The notes below the pieces were generated by a model. That model searched no databases, was not told the origin of the DNA, and saw nothing but the letters and a program-made list of their open reading frames with translations. From assembly GCF_013004595.1 (NCBI RefSeq), contig NZ_JABEMC010000001.1, forward strand, positions 248,001-312,000: DNA of 64,000 bases, read 5' to 3'. Positions 19,146 to 28,265 of this stretch are shown piece by piece. Position 1 is the first letter of the stretch; the number at the start of each line of letters is the position of its first letter. This stretch comes from Brevibacterium luteolum (lineage in GTDB: Bacteria; Actinomycetota; Actinomycetes; Actinomycetales; Brevibacteriaceae). The translations under genes and the position numbers were made by a program.

Positions 19146-19603
19146 CGCAGACGAAACCGGCCCAGCTGCTGACCTGGGGGATCCTCGGCATCATAGTGGC
19201 GCTCGGCTTCAACTACATCTGGGAGTCCCTCGGCCAGGCGCTGCCGGGCCTGCCGTGGCCGGCGATCATCGGCATGCTCGCACTGTCGATCGTGCTGCTG
19301 ATCCTCGGCTGGCCGATCAAGAAATGGAACGACGGTGACCGCACCAAGGAACTCGACCACGTCAAAGCCGCCCGCGTGGCGATGATGGCCAAGGCCGCAG
19401 CACTTGCCGGGTCGCTGCTGACCGGCTGGTACCTCGGAGGCACCATGTACCTCGTCGTCAGCGCCGCCGGCGTGCGCGCCGAACAGGCCGGCGGGATGCT
19501 GCTGGCCGTCGCAGCCGCCGCCATCGTCATGGTCGTCGGGCTCGTCGTCGAGTCCTTCTGCCAACTCCCACCCGACGACACTGCAGGAGCAGATACCGCA
19601 TGA
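19142..19603 (+). CDS. DUF3180 membrane protein
   Basis: 153 residues with four predicted membrane segments (about 8-28, 36-55, 80-100 and 115-138). The start ATG overlaps the folBK stop by four bases, and the stop overlaps the next start in the same way. Position and topology match DUF3180, a family known essentially only from actinobacteria and regularly found directly after folK. Its function is unknown. The basic loop after helix 2 (KKWNDGDRTKELDHVKAARVAMMAKA) is the most conserved-looking segment. Confidence 0.82.
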   Translation: MTQTKPAQLLTWGILGIIVALGFNYIWESLGQALPGLPWPAIIGMLALSIVLLILGWPIKKWNDGDRTKELDHVKAARVAMMAKAAALAGSLLTGWYLGGTMYLVVSAAGVRAEQAGGMLLAVAAAAIVMVVGLVVESFCQLPPDDTAGADTA

Positions 19604-20154
19604 GCATCCCCGCCCCACCACCGCAGCCGCCCCGCCAGCCGGAGCCACCCCAACGCCCGGTGCAGCCGGGCCCGCTGCCCCCGCCCGAGGCCGGGGTCGC
19701 CTTCCAGCCGGTGGACCGCAAGTACGCCTACGCCCGGCTGCTGACCGAGGCGATCTTCCTGGTCGGCGCACTCATCGTCGTCCTCGTCGTCGGCATCCTG
19801 TTCTGGAAGCCGCTGATGTGGATCGGCCTGCCGGTCATCGCCGCCTGGGCGATCTTCGCCGTGTGGCTCATCTTCCGGCAGACGAAGGCTCTCGGTTACG
19901 CCGAACGCGCCTCCGATCTGCTCGTGCGCCACGGCATCATGTTCCACACCACCTCAGTCGTGCCCTACGGCCGGCTGCAGTACGTCGAAGTGTCCTCCGG
20001 GCCGATTGAGCGGATGTTCGGCCTGGCTGGCGTCGAGCTGCACACCGCCTCGGCCTCAACCGACGCGACGATCCCCGGCCTGCCGCGCGCCGAGGCCGAA
20101 CGGCTGCGCGATGAGCTGGCCACTCGCGGTGAGTCCCAGCTGGCAGGCTTGTGA
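19600..20154 (+). CDS. PH-domain (bPH2/YdbS-like) membrane protein
   Basis: 184 residues. A proline-rich N-terminus (PAPPPQPPRQPEPP) is followed by two membrane helices (about 47-70 and 75-95) and a bacterial PH-like domain (about 100-175) with GIMFHTTSVVPYGRLQYVEVSSGPIERMFGLAGVELHTASAS. The phrase VPYGRLQYVEV-GPIER--GLA is characteristic of the DUF304/bPH2 YdbS group. Homologues in Bacillus (YdbS/YdbT) have been linked to protection against bacteriocins; no function is assigned here. Both ends overlap neighbours by four bases, so it is coupled to the larger PH protein that follows. Confidence 0.88.
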   Translation: MSIPAPPPQPPRQPEPPQRPVQPGPLPPPEAGVAFQPVDRKYAYARLLTEAIFLVGALIVVLVVGILFWKPLMWIGLPVIAAWAIFAVWLIFRQTKALGYAERASDLLVRHGIMFHTTSVVPYGRLQYVEVSSGPIERMFGLAGVELHTASASTDATIPGLPRAEAERLRDELATRGESQLAGL

Positions 20155-21989
20155 TGGCCCATCCCGAACCCGGCCAGCCCCAGAACGTCCAGCCGGACGT
20201 CCCGCCGTCGGTTGTCGACGCCCCGACCGGTGACGCCGGCTGGACGCGCGTCCACCCGCTGACCCCGGCGATCAACCTCGTCGCGATCATCGTGGCGGTC
20301 ATCGCCGGCCTCATCGCCTTCGGCCAGTCGGTCCTCGACTCGATCATCCGGGCGATCCGCGAAGGCCGCCCACCGGACATGGGCTTCTTCGCCTGGATGG
20401 GCCAGAACGGGCTGCTGTGGGTGGCCGCGGCAGCACTGGCTGTCCTGCTCATCATCGGGCTGCTCAACTACCTGCTGTGGCGGGCGATGGCCTACCGCGT
20501 CGACGACGAAGCCGTCTACCTGCGCGAGACCCTCATCAGCCGCAAACTGCGCTCCGCCCGCCTCGACCGCGTCCAGTCGATCGACGTCTACCAGAAGATC
20601 CTCCCGCGCATCTTCGGGCTGGCCGGCCTCGTCTTCGACGTCGCCGGCGGCTCGGATTCGAAGATCGAGATCGCCTACCTCACCCGCAGCCAGGCCGAGA
20701 GCCTGCGCGCGGAGATGCTCACCCGGGTGCGGGCAGCCAAGCAACGCACCGCGCCCGAGGCGCCGGGCACCCAGGCAGGCGCGCCCACCCCCGCAGACGG
20801 TGCCGTCGACGGCCAGGTGCCCACCGCCTCGGGAACGGGGGAGGGGACCGCGATCACCCAGCCGGATGTCCATGCCCGTGAGCTGCGCACCGGCGACACG
20901 CTCGGTGCGCGCGTCATGCGCGCCGTGCACGGGGCCGCCGGCGAGGTGACCGCCGATGCCGAGCAGACGCTGCACGAGGTGCTCGCCCCGTACCGGGTGA
21001 GCCCGCGCACCGATGCCGAGGGGCGGATCGTGCGGATCCCCGCCCACATCGTCATCCTCTCCCAGCTCTTCACCCTCGGGGTGATCCTCTTGGGGCTGCT
21101 GCTCATCGCCGCGGCCGGGTTCTTCATCGTCATGGCCGTCTTCTTCCCCGGCCGGATCAGCCTCACGATCGCGCTGAGCTTCCTGCCGGCGATCTTCGGC
21201 CTCCTCGCCTACGCGCGGAGCACCTTCACCAACGCGAACTTCTCCGCCAGCCTGTCCGAGGACGGCCTGCAGGTGGCCCGCGGGCTGCTGTCGACCTCCC
21301 GGCGCACGATCCGGCTTGAGCGCATCCAGGCGGTGCGGATGAGCCAGCCGCTGCTGTGGCGGCTGACCGGCTGGTGGAAGGTCGAGTTCAACATGGCCGG
21401 CGGGGAGACCGGCGACGGGGACGGCGACAACGTGCTGCTGCCAGTCGGCAGCCGCGAGCAGGCGCTCATGATGCTCGCCCTCGCCCTGCCCGATCCGCAG
21501 CCGTCCGACGGCATCGACGCCCACACTCTCTTCGCCGCCGCGATGTACGGCGATGAGGCTGCCAAGATCACCGATGCCGACCCGGCTGCGCTCGCCACTG
21601 TCGAGCAGCGCTTCGTCGGCCAGCCGCCCTCCAGCCGGTGGCTCGACCCGCTGACGTACAAGCGCAACGGGTGGACGGTGACCGGTTCGATGCTCATCAT
21701 CCGCTCCGGCTGGCTCACCCGCCAGGTCACCTGCACCCCGCACGCCCGCGTGCAGTCGATGCGCTGGCACCAGGGCCCGCTGCAGCGCCGCTTCGATCTC
21801 GCCAGCATCAACCTCGACTCGACCGCCGGGCCGATCGCCGCCTGCGTGCTGCACCAGTCGATCCCGGTCAGCTGGCAGTTCTTTTTCGACCACGCCGAAC
21901 GCACCCGCTCCGCCCGCGAAGTCCTCGACGGCCGGACACCGGCAGCAGCACAGCAGACGACACCACAGCACGAGGGAGGAACGGTATGA
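20151..21989 (+). CDS. large PH-domain (YdbT-like) membrane protein
   Basis: 612 residues from GTG 20151 (a GTGA overlap like its neighbours; ATG 20154 is an alternative). At least two YdbT-type repeats are visible, each with paired helices followed by a bPH2 domain: LRETLISRKLRSARLDRVQSIDVYQKILPRIFGLAGL, ARGLLSTSRRTIRLERIQAVRMSQPLLWRLTGW, and IRSGWLTRQVTCTPHARVQSMRWHQGPLQRRF (three related segments). A charged loop between about residues 200 and 290 contains PTASGTGEG, encoded by a repeat copy (20822-20838). It is likely the partner of the smaller PH protein upstream. Confidence 0.88.
   Translation: MMAHPEPGQPQNVQPDVPPSVVDAPTGDAGWTRVHPLTPAINLVAIIVAVIAGLIAFGQSVLDSIIRAIREGRPPDMGFFAWMGQNGLLWVAAAALAVLLIIGLLNYLLWRAMAYRVDDEAVYLRETLISRKLRSARLDRVQSIDVYQKILPRIFGLAGLVFDVAGGSDSKIEIAYLTRSQAESLRAEMLTRVRAAKQRTAPEAPGTQAGAPTPADGAVDGQVPTASGTGEGTAITQPDVHARELRTGDTLGARVMRAVHGAAGEVTADAEQTLHEVLAPYRVSPRTDAEGRIVRIPAHIVILSQLFTLGVILLGLLLIAAAGFFIVMAVFFPGRISLTIALSFLPAIFGLLAYARSTFTNANFSASLSEDGLQVARGLLSTSRRTIRLERIQAVRMSQPLLWRLTGWWKVEFNMAGGETGDGDGDNVLLPVGSREQALMMLALALPDPQPSDGIDAHTLFAAAMYGDEAAKITDADPAALATVEQRFVGQPPSSRWLDPLTYKRNGWTVTGSMLIIRSGWLTRQVTCTPHARVQSMRWHQGPLQRRFDLASINLDSTAGPIAACVLHQSIPVSWQFFFDHAERTRSAREVLDGRTPAAAQQTTPQHEGGTV
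20822..20838 (+). repeat. dispersed 17-bp repeat, copy in PH-domain protein
   Basis: CACCGCCTCGGGAACGG, one base different from the exact copies and identical to the intergenic copy at 25308. It encodes TASGTG in a hydrophilic loop. Confidence 0.6.
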
Positions 21990-22885
21990 ACCACGAGGAC
22001 CAGACCCGGCTGGGCATCGGCATCGTCGGCTGCGGACGAGTCGGAGCCGTCATGGGCAATGCGCTGCGCGCAGCCGGACACGCGATCATCGGCACGACCG
22101 CCTCCTCCCAGGCCTCCCGCGACCGCGCCGAGGCGATGCTGCCCGAGGTGCCGATCCTCGAGATCGAGACCCTTGTCGAACGCGCCGAACTCGTCCTGTT
22201 CACCGTCAGCGACGATGTGCTGGCCGAACTCGTGGCCGGGCTGGCGAAGCTCGGCTGCTTCAAACCCGGCCAGATCGTCATGCACTGCGCGGGCATGTAC
22301 GGCACCGAGGTGCTCGGCCCCGCCGCCGCATCCGGAGCCTTCACCATCGCCCTGCACCCCTCCCTGTCGTTCACCGGCACCTCCGTCGACCTGCCGCGCC
22401 TGCGGGAGGCGACGATCGCAGTGACCGCGGCCAAGCCGGTGCTGCCGATCGGACAGGCGCTCGTCGTCGAGATCGGCGCTGAGCCGATCATCGTCGCCGA
22501 AGCCGACCGGGCGCTCTACCACGCGGCCATCGCCCATGCCGCCAACCACACCGTCGCCACCCTCAGCCAGTCACTCGACGTGCTCACCAGCCTCGGCATC
22601 GACGACCCCGCCCGGGTGCTGCGCTCACTCGTCGAAGCGAGCGTGTCCAACACCCTGCAGGCCGGGCCCTCGGCACTGACCGGGCCGGTCAGCCGCGGCG
22701 ACACCGGCACGGTGGCCGCCCACCTCGACGCCCTGGCTGAGTACAGTGTCGCCGCAGGCTCCCTCGACGTCGCTGACGCCTACACCGCGATGGCCAAGGC
22801 CACGATCGCCCGGGCGCTGACCAACGGAACCATCACCACCGAGCAGGCCCGGGCCATGCACGAGCTGCTGACCGAACGCGACTGA
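21986..22885 (+). CDS. DUF2520 / Rossmann-fold NAD(P)-binding oxidoreductase
   Basis: 299 residues from ATG 21986 (ATGA overlap with the PH gene). The N-terminal GIGIVGCGRVGAVMGNALRAAGH is a GxGxxG dinucleotide-binding motif; the C-terminal half (ALYHAAIAHAANHTVATLSQS) is the helical DUF2520 domain resembling ketopantoate reductase and P5C reductase folds. In related actinobacteria this gene is commonly followed by panC and panD, and a role near pantothenate synthesis has been proposed on that basis. Here panC is absent and lysS follows after about 100 bases. The substrate is unknown. Confidence 0.85.
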   Translation: MNHEDQTRLGIGIVGCGRVGAVMGNALRAAGHAIIGTTASSQASRDRAEAMLPEVPILEIETLVERAELVLFTVSDDVLAELVAGLAKLGCFKPGQIVMHCAGMYGTEVLGPAAASGAFTIALHPSLSFTGTSVDLPRLREATIAVTAAKPVLPIGQALVVEIGAEPIIVAEADRALYHAAIAHAANHTVATLSQSLDVLTSLGIDDPARVLRSLVEASVSNTLQAGPSALTGPVSRGDTGTVAAHLDALAEYSVAAGSLDVADAYTAMAKATIARALTNGTITTEQARAMHELLTERD

Positions 22886-22901
22886 CCTCCCGAACGTGAC
22901 C

Positions 22902-22917
22902 CACGCCTCGGGCGCGG
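22902..22917 (+). repeat. intergenic variant of the dispersed repeat
   Basis: CACGCCTCGGGCGCGG lies just after the DUF2520 stop and before lysS. It resembles CACCGCCTCGGGCACGG with one base missing and one changed. Confidence 0.35.
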
Positions 22918-22982
22918 GCCCCGCAGCGGCAGGCGAACCTGTGGATTCGTTGACAGGCGGGCGCACTTAGTACCCTGGAGGC

Positions 22983-24515
22983 ATGCCAGAGAACGTCACG
23001 GCACCGGCTGGTGCGCCCGAAGAGATCCCAGAACATCTCGACCCCGAACAGCAGCGCATCCGCAAGGCCAAGCGCGCCCGGCTGCTCGAGTCCGGTCAGC
23101 AGGCGTACCCGGTCACCGTCAACCGCACCCACACGCTCGCTGAGGTGCGCGCTGCCCATCCGAATCTCGAACCCGGTGAGGAGACCGAGGACGTCGTCGG
23201 CGTGGCCGGCCGCGCCGTGTTCGTGCGCAACACCGGCAAGCTGTGCTTCGTCACGCTGCAGTCCGGCGACGGCACCCGCCTGCAGGGGATGCTCTCGCAG
23301 AAGGTCGTCGGCGCCGAACGGCTCGAAGACTGGAAGTCCGACGTCGATCTGGGCGACCACGTGTTCCTGCACGGCAACGTCATCAAGTCCAAGCGCGGCG
23401 AGCTCTCCGTCATGGTCGACGAGTGGGCGATCGCAGCCAAGGCGCTGCGCCCGCTGCCGGCCCTGCACACCGAGCTGACCGACGAGACCCGGATCCGCCA
23501 GCGCTACCTCGACCTCATCACCCGCGAGCAGGCGCGCTCGACCGTGCAGACCCGGGCGAAGATCGTCAAGTCGCTGCGCTCAACCTTCGACGACGCCGGC
23601 TTCACCGAGGTCGAGACGCCGATGCTGCAGACCCTGCACGGCGGTGCCGCCGCCCGGCCGTTCCGCACGCACATGAACGCCTACGACATCGACCTGTTCC
23701 TGCGCATCGCCCCGGAGCTGTACCTCAAGCGCGCCGTTGTCGGCGGACTGGAGAACGTCTTCGAGATCAACCGCAATTTCCGGAATGAGGGTGCTGATTC
23801 CACGCATTCCCCGGAATTCGCAATGCTGGAGGCATATCAGGCATACGGCGATTACCATTCGATCGCCAAGCTCACCCAGGAGCTCATTCAGAATGCCGCC
23901 AAGGATGCGGTGGGATCGCTCACCGTCACCTTGTCCGACGGCACCGAATACGACTTCGGCGGTGACTGGGCTGTCGTGAGCATGTACGAATCGCTGTCCG
24001 AGGAAGCCGGGCGCGACGTGACCCCGGACACAAGCATTGAAGAGCTCTCCGCCATTGCCGATGAGCACAATGTCGATCTCGAAGGAGTATTCCGCTCACA
24101 CGGCAAATACGTCGAAGAGCTGTGGGAGCACTTCTATTCCGACCGTCTGTGGGCACCGACATTCGTCGTCGATTTCCCCGTCGACACCTCACCGCTGGTC
24201 CGCGCCCACCGGGACAAGCCCGGCGTGGTGGAGAAATGGGATCTCTATGTGCGCGGCTTCGAACTGGCCACCGGCTATTCCGAGCTCGTCGACCCGGTCG
24301 TGCAGCGCGAGCGCTTCGAAGCCCAGGCCAAGGATGCTGCCCGCGGTGACGACGAGGCGATGCGCCTGGACGAGGACTTCCTCATGGCCATGGAATACGG
24401 CATGCCGCCCAGCGGCGGAATGGGCATGGGAATCGACCGGCTCATCATGGCGCTCACCGGCCTGGGAATCCGCGAGACCATTCTCTTCCCATTCATCAAG
24501 CCGATTGAGAATTGA
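22983..24515 (+). CDS. lysS: lysyl-tRNA synthetase (class II)
   Basis: 510 residues. It charges tRNA-Lys with lysine. The N-terminal OB-fold ([32 protein letters not shown]) is followed by the class II core: motif 1 [21 protein letters not shown], motif 2 [29 protein letters not shown], and motif 3 [13 protein letters not shown]. Ribosome site CTGGAGG precedes ATG 22983. From about 23775 to the stop, wobble positions become markedly more A/T-rich (ATT, AAT, GAA, CAT), while the first half uses the G/C-ending codons of the window, so the 3' half may be recombinant. The protein looks intact across the junction. Confidence 0.97.
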   Translation: MPENVTAPAGAPEEIPEHLDPEQQRIRKAKRARLLESGQQAYPVTVNRTHTLAEVRAAHPNLEPGEETEDVVGVAGRAVFVRNTGKLCFVTLQSGDGTRLQGMLSQKVVGAERLEDWKSDVDLGDHVFLHGNVIKSKRGELSVMVDEWAIAAKALRPLPALHTELTDETRIRQRYLDLITREQARSTVQTRAKIVKSLRSTFDDAGFTEVETPMLQTLHGGAAARPFRTHMNAYDIDLFLRIAPELYLKRAVVGGLENVFEINRNFRNEGADSTHSPEFAMLEAYQAYGDYHSIAKLTQELIQNAAKDAVGSLTVTLSDGTEYDFGGDWAVVSMYESLSEEAGRDVTPDTSIEELSAIADEHNVDLEGVFRSHGKYVEELWEHFYSDRLWAPTFVVDFPVDTSPLVRAHRDKPGVVEKWDLYVRGFELATGYSELVDPVVQRERFEAQAKDAARGDDEAMRLDEDFLMAMEYGMPPSGGMGMGIDRLIMALTGLGIRETILFPFIKPIEN

Positions 24516-24580
24516 GCGCAGTCGGGCAGATGAAAGACCAATGCACATTGAGTCAGGCGACCGGGAGCTGAACGATATTC

Positions 24581-24593
24581 GTGTGATTCACAC
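24581..24593. promoter_or_regulatory. 13-bp dyad GTGTGA-T-TCACAC
   Basis: A perfect inverted repeat, GTGTGATTCACAC, sits in the lysS-downstream spacer, about 45 bases before the -10 box of the next gene. It is a possible operator. The half-site resembles GntR or CRP-type sites, but the spacing is not that of CRP. No cognate regulator is visible nearby. Confidence 0.3.
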
Positions 24594-24647
24594 CCAGACA
24601 ATGTCGATAAAGATATGCAAAAGGGCCGTCAAGGGTTAGGATCAGTT

Positions 24648-24908
24648 GTGGAATACATCAAAGTCCTTCTGCCATCGCTGTGTGTGGCGCTGCTGTTCTG
24701 GTACGTTATTCGTGCCATCATCCGCGCCGACAGCATCGAACGGCGGGAAATGGATCGGTATTACGCCGATCTAGAAGATTCGGAGAAACAGGGCGAGAAC
24801 CGCCCGGGCGATTCCGCTGCTGCAGCGCCGAACACGGTGACAGAAACAGAACCTGAACCTGAATCCGGCTCCGTGACCCGGGATGCAGAGGACACCTCGC
24901 CTCATTGA
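24648..24908 (+). CDS. small single-pass membrane protein between lysS and lsr2
   Basis: 86 residues beginning VEYIKVLLPSLCVALLFWYVIRAII, a single membrane helix, followed by a short basic RADSIERREMDRYYADLE segment and an acidic tail rich in Glu, Pro and Thr. Small one-helix proteins of this kind are common between lysS and lsr2 in actinobacteria; no function is assigned. GTG 24648 is chosen because a TAGGAT -10 box (24637-24642) ends five bases before it, predicting a leaderless mRNA; ATG 24615 would lie upstream of that promoter. Codon use is A/T-richer than the window average and continues the anomaly of the lysS 3' half. Confidence 0.72.
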   Translation: MEYIKVLLPSLCVALLFWYVIRAIIRADSIERREMDRYYADLEDSEKQGENRPGDSAAAAPNTVTETEPEPESGSVTRDAEDTSPH

Positions 24909-24930
24909 TCAGCATCGACGAAAGGCTCTT

Positions 24931-25272
24931 ATGGCACGCGAAATGAAGCTTGTGCTCACCGACGACTTCGACGGCACGGACGCAGCCGAGACGGTGTCGT
25001 TCTCCATCGACCAGGGACACTACGAGATCGAGCTCTCGAGCGAGAACGCAGCCAAGCTGCGTGAAGCCCTCGCCCCGTTCATCGAGCGCGCCCGCCGGGT
25101 CGCCAACCCGGCACGCGGCACCCGCAGCGGCAACGGACGCAGCCGCCGCTCGGCAGGCTCGCGCTCGGACACCGCCCAGATCCGCAAGTGGGCCCAGGAC
25201 AAGGGCTACGAGGTCTCCGACCGCGGCCGGATTCCCAGCGAGATCATCGAGGCCTACGACAACGCCCACTGA
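24931..25272 (+). CDS. lsr2: Lsr2 nucleoid-associated protein
   Basis: 113 residues. Lsr2 is the actinobacterial H-NS analogue: it bridges DNA and silences AT-rich, often acquired genes. The N-terminal dimerisation domain (KLVLTDDFDGTDAAETVSFSIDQGHYEIEL) and the C-terminal DNA-binding domain (IRKWAQDKGYEVSDRGRIPSEIIEAYDNAH) are complete, with the AT-hook-like RGR that enters the minor groove at about residues 98-100. A basic linker joins them. Ribosome site GAAAGG precedes ATG 24931. A strong hairpin follows the gene (25336-25366). Confidence 0.97.
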   Translation: MAREMKLVLTDDFDGTDAAETVSFSIDQGHYEIELSSENAAKLREALAPFIERARRVANPARGTRSGNGRSRRSAGSRSDTAQIRKWAQDKGYEVSDRGRIPSEIIEAYDNAH

Positions 25273-25307
25273 CCCCAGGCCAGCGGCACTTTCTGTGCCG
25301 ACCTGAG

Positions 25308-25324
25308 CACCGCCTCGGGAACGG
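25308..25324 (+). repeat. dispersed 17-bp repeat, intergenic copy after lsr2
   Basis: CACCGCCTCGGGAACGG, identical to 20822-20838 and one base from the exact copies. It lies outside any gene, 36 bases after the lsr2 stop and just before the terminator hairpin, which shows that the repeat is not merely a codon-usage effect. Confidence 0.65.
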
Positions 25325-25335
25325 AGCCTGACATA

Positions 25336-25366
25336 AGCGGGCCCAGCCACTCCGGCTGGGCCCGCT
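25336..25366 (+). terminator. hairpin terminator after lsr2
   Basis: A perfect 13-base-pair stem, AGCGGGCCCAGCC and its complement, with a five-base loop. It is followed by GCGGTGTTGTT rather than a clean T-run, as is common in high-GC actinobacteria. It separates lsr2 from clpC. Confidence 0.7.
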
Positions 25367-25410
25367 GCGGTGTTGTTAGGGCGGATTCCCAGCCGATCCG
25401 CACAGAATTT

Positions 25411-25479
25411 CGCCATGAGCCGAATGGCGTTCGGCTGACGGCGAAACGGCAATAAATCCGGCGCCGCCTTGGTTAGAGT
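25411..25479 (+). promoter_or_regulatory. clpC promoter region with nested dyads
   Basis: Two overlapping inverted repeats lie upstream of clpC: AGCCGAA-N5-TTCGGCT (25418-25436) and CGCCAT-N7-ATGGCG (25411-25429). A TTTCGCC/GGCGAAA pair (25408-25414 and 25440-25446) encloses them. A TAGAGT -10-like box is at 25474-25479, giving a leader of about 20 bases. In actinobacteria clpC is often controlled by ClgR; the match to the ClgR consensus here is poor, so the operator assignment is open. Confidence 0.4.
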
Positions 25480-25508
25480 CAGAGGAATCGACAGACCGAG
25501 GAGGGCAA

Positions 25509-28130
<2,622 letters not shown>

Positions 28131-28144
28131 GCCTGAGCAGTGAG

Positions 28145-28180
28145 AAGGGGCCGGTGAGGTTCATCCCCGCCGGCCCCTTT
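28145..28180 (+). terminator. hairpin terminator after clpC
   Basis: Stem AAGGGGCCGG/CCGGCCCCTT (28145-28154 with 28170-28179) with a 15-base loop that can pair further internally; the stem ends in TTT. It lies 14 bases after the clpC stop. Confidence 0.75.
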
Positions 28181-28224
28181 CGCGTCCCCGCTCAGCTGTC
28201 GTCCGCGTTGATCCTGACGGCGGG

Positions 28225-28265
28225 CGATCAGTATCAGCTGTGACGGTGGCCGACGATCAGTATCC
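28225..28265. repeat. short direct repeat around the stop of the minus-strand membrane protein
   Basis: CGATCAGTATC occurs at 28225-28235 and again at 28254-28264. The second copy contains the stop codon (minus-strand TGA at 28257-28259) and last codons of the membrane protein gene. The first lies just beyond the gene, so the stop-bearing segment has been partly duplicated. Confidence 0.5.

Noticed and set aside
19965..21971. A 668-codon minus-strand frame opposite the PH-domain gene
   Set aside because: Antisense shadow of a gene with clear bPH2 motifs; no ribosome site and no recognisable product.
22983..24515. lysS as a frameshifted or fused pseudogene because of the composition change
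   Set aside because: All three class II motifs are present in one frame and the protein length is normal; only wobble bases change.
24615..24647. ATG 24615 as the start of the small membrane protein
   Set aside because: It lies upstream of the TAGGAT -10 box and adds a basic, non-hydrophobic stretch; GTG 24648 places the membrane helix at the N-terminus.
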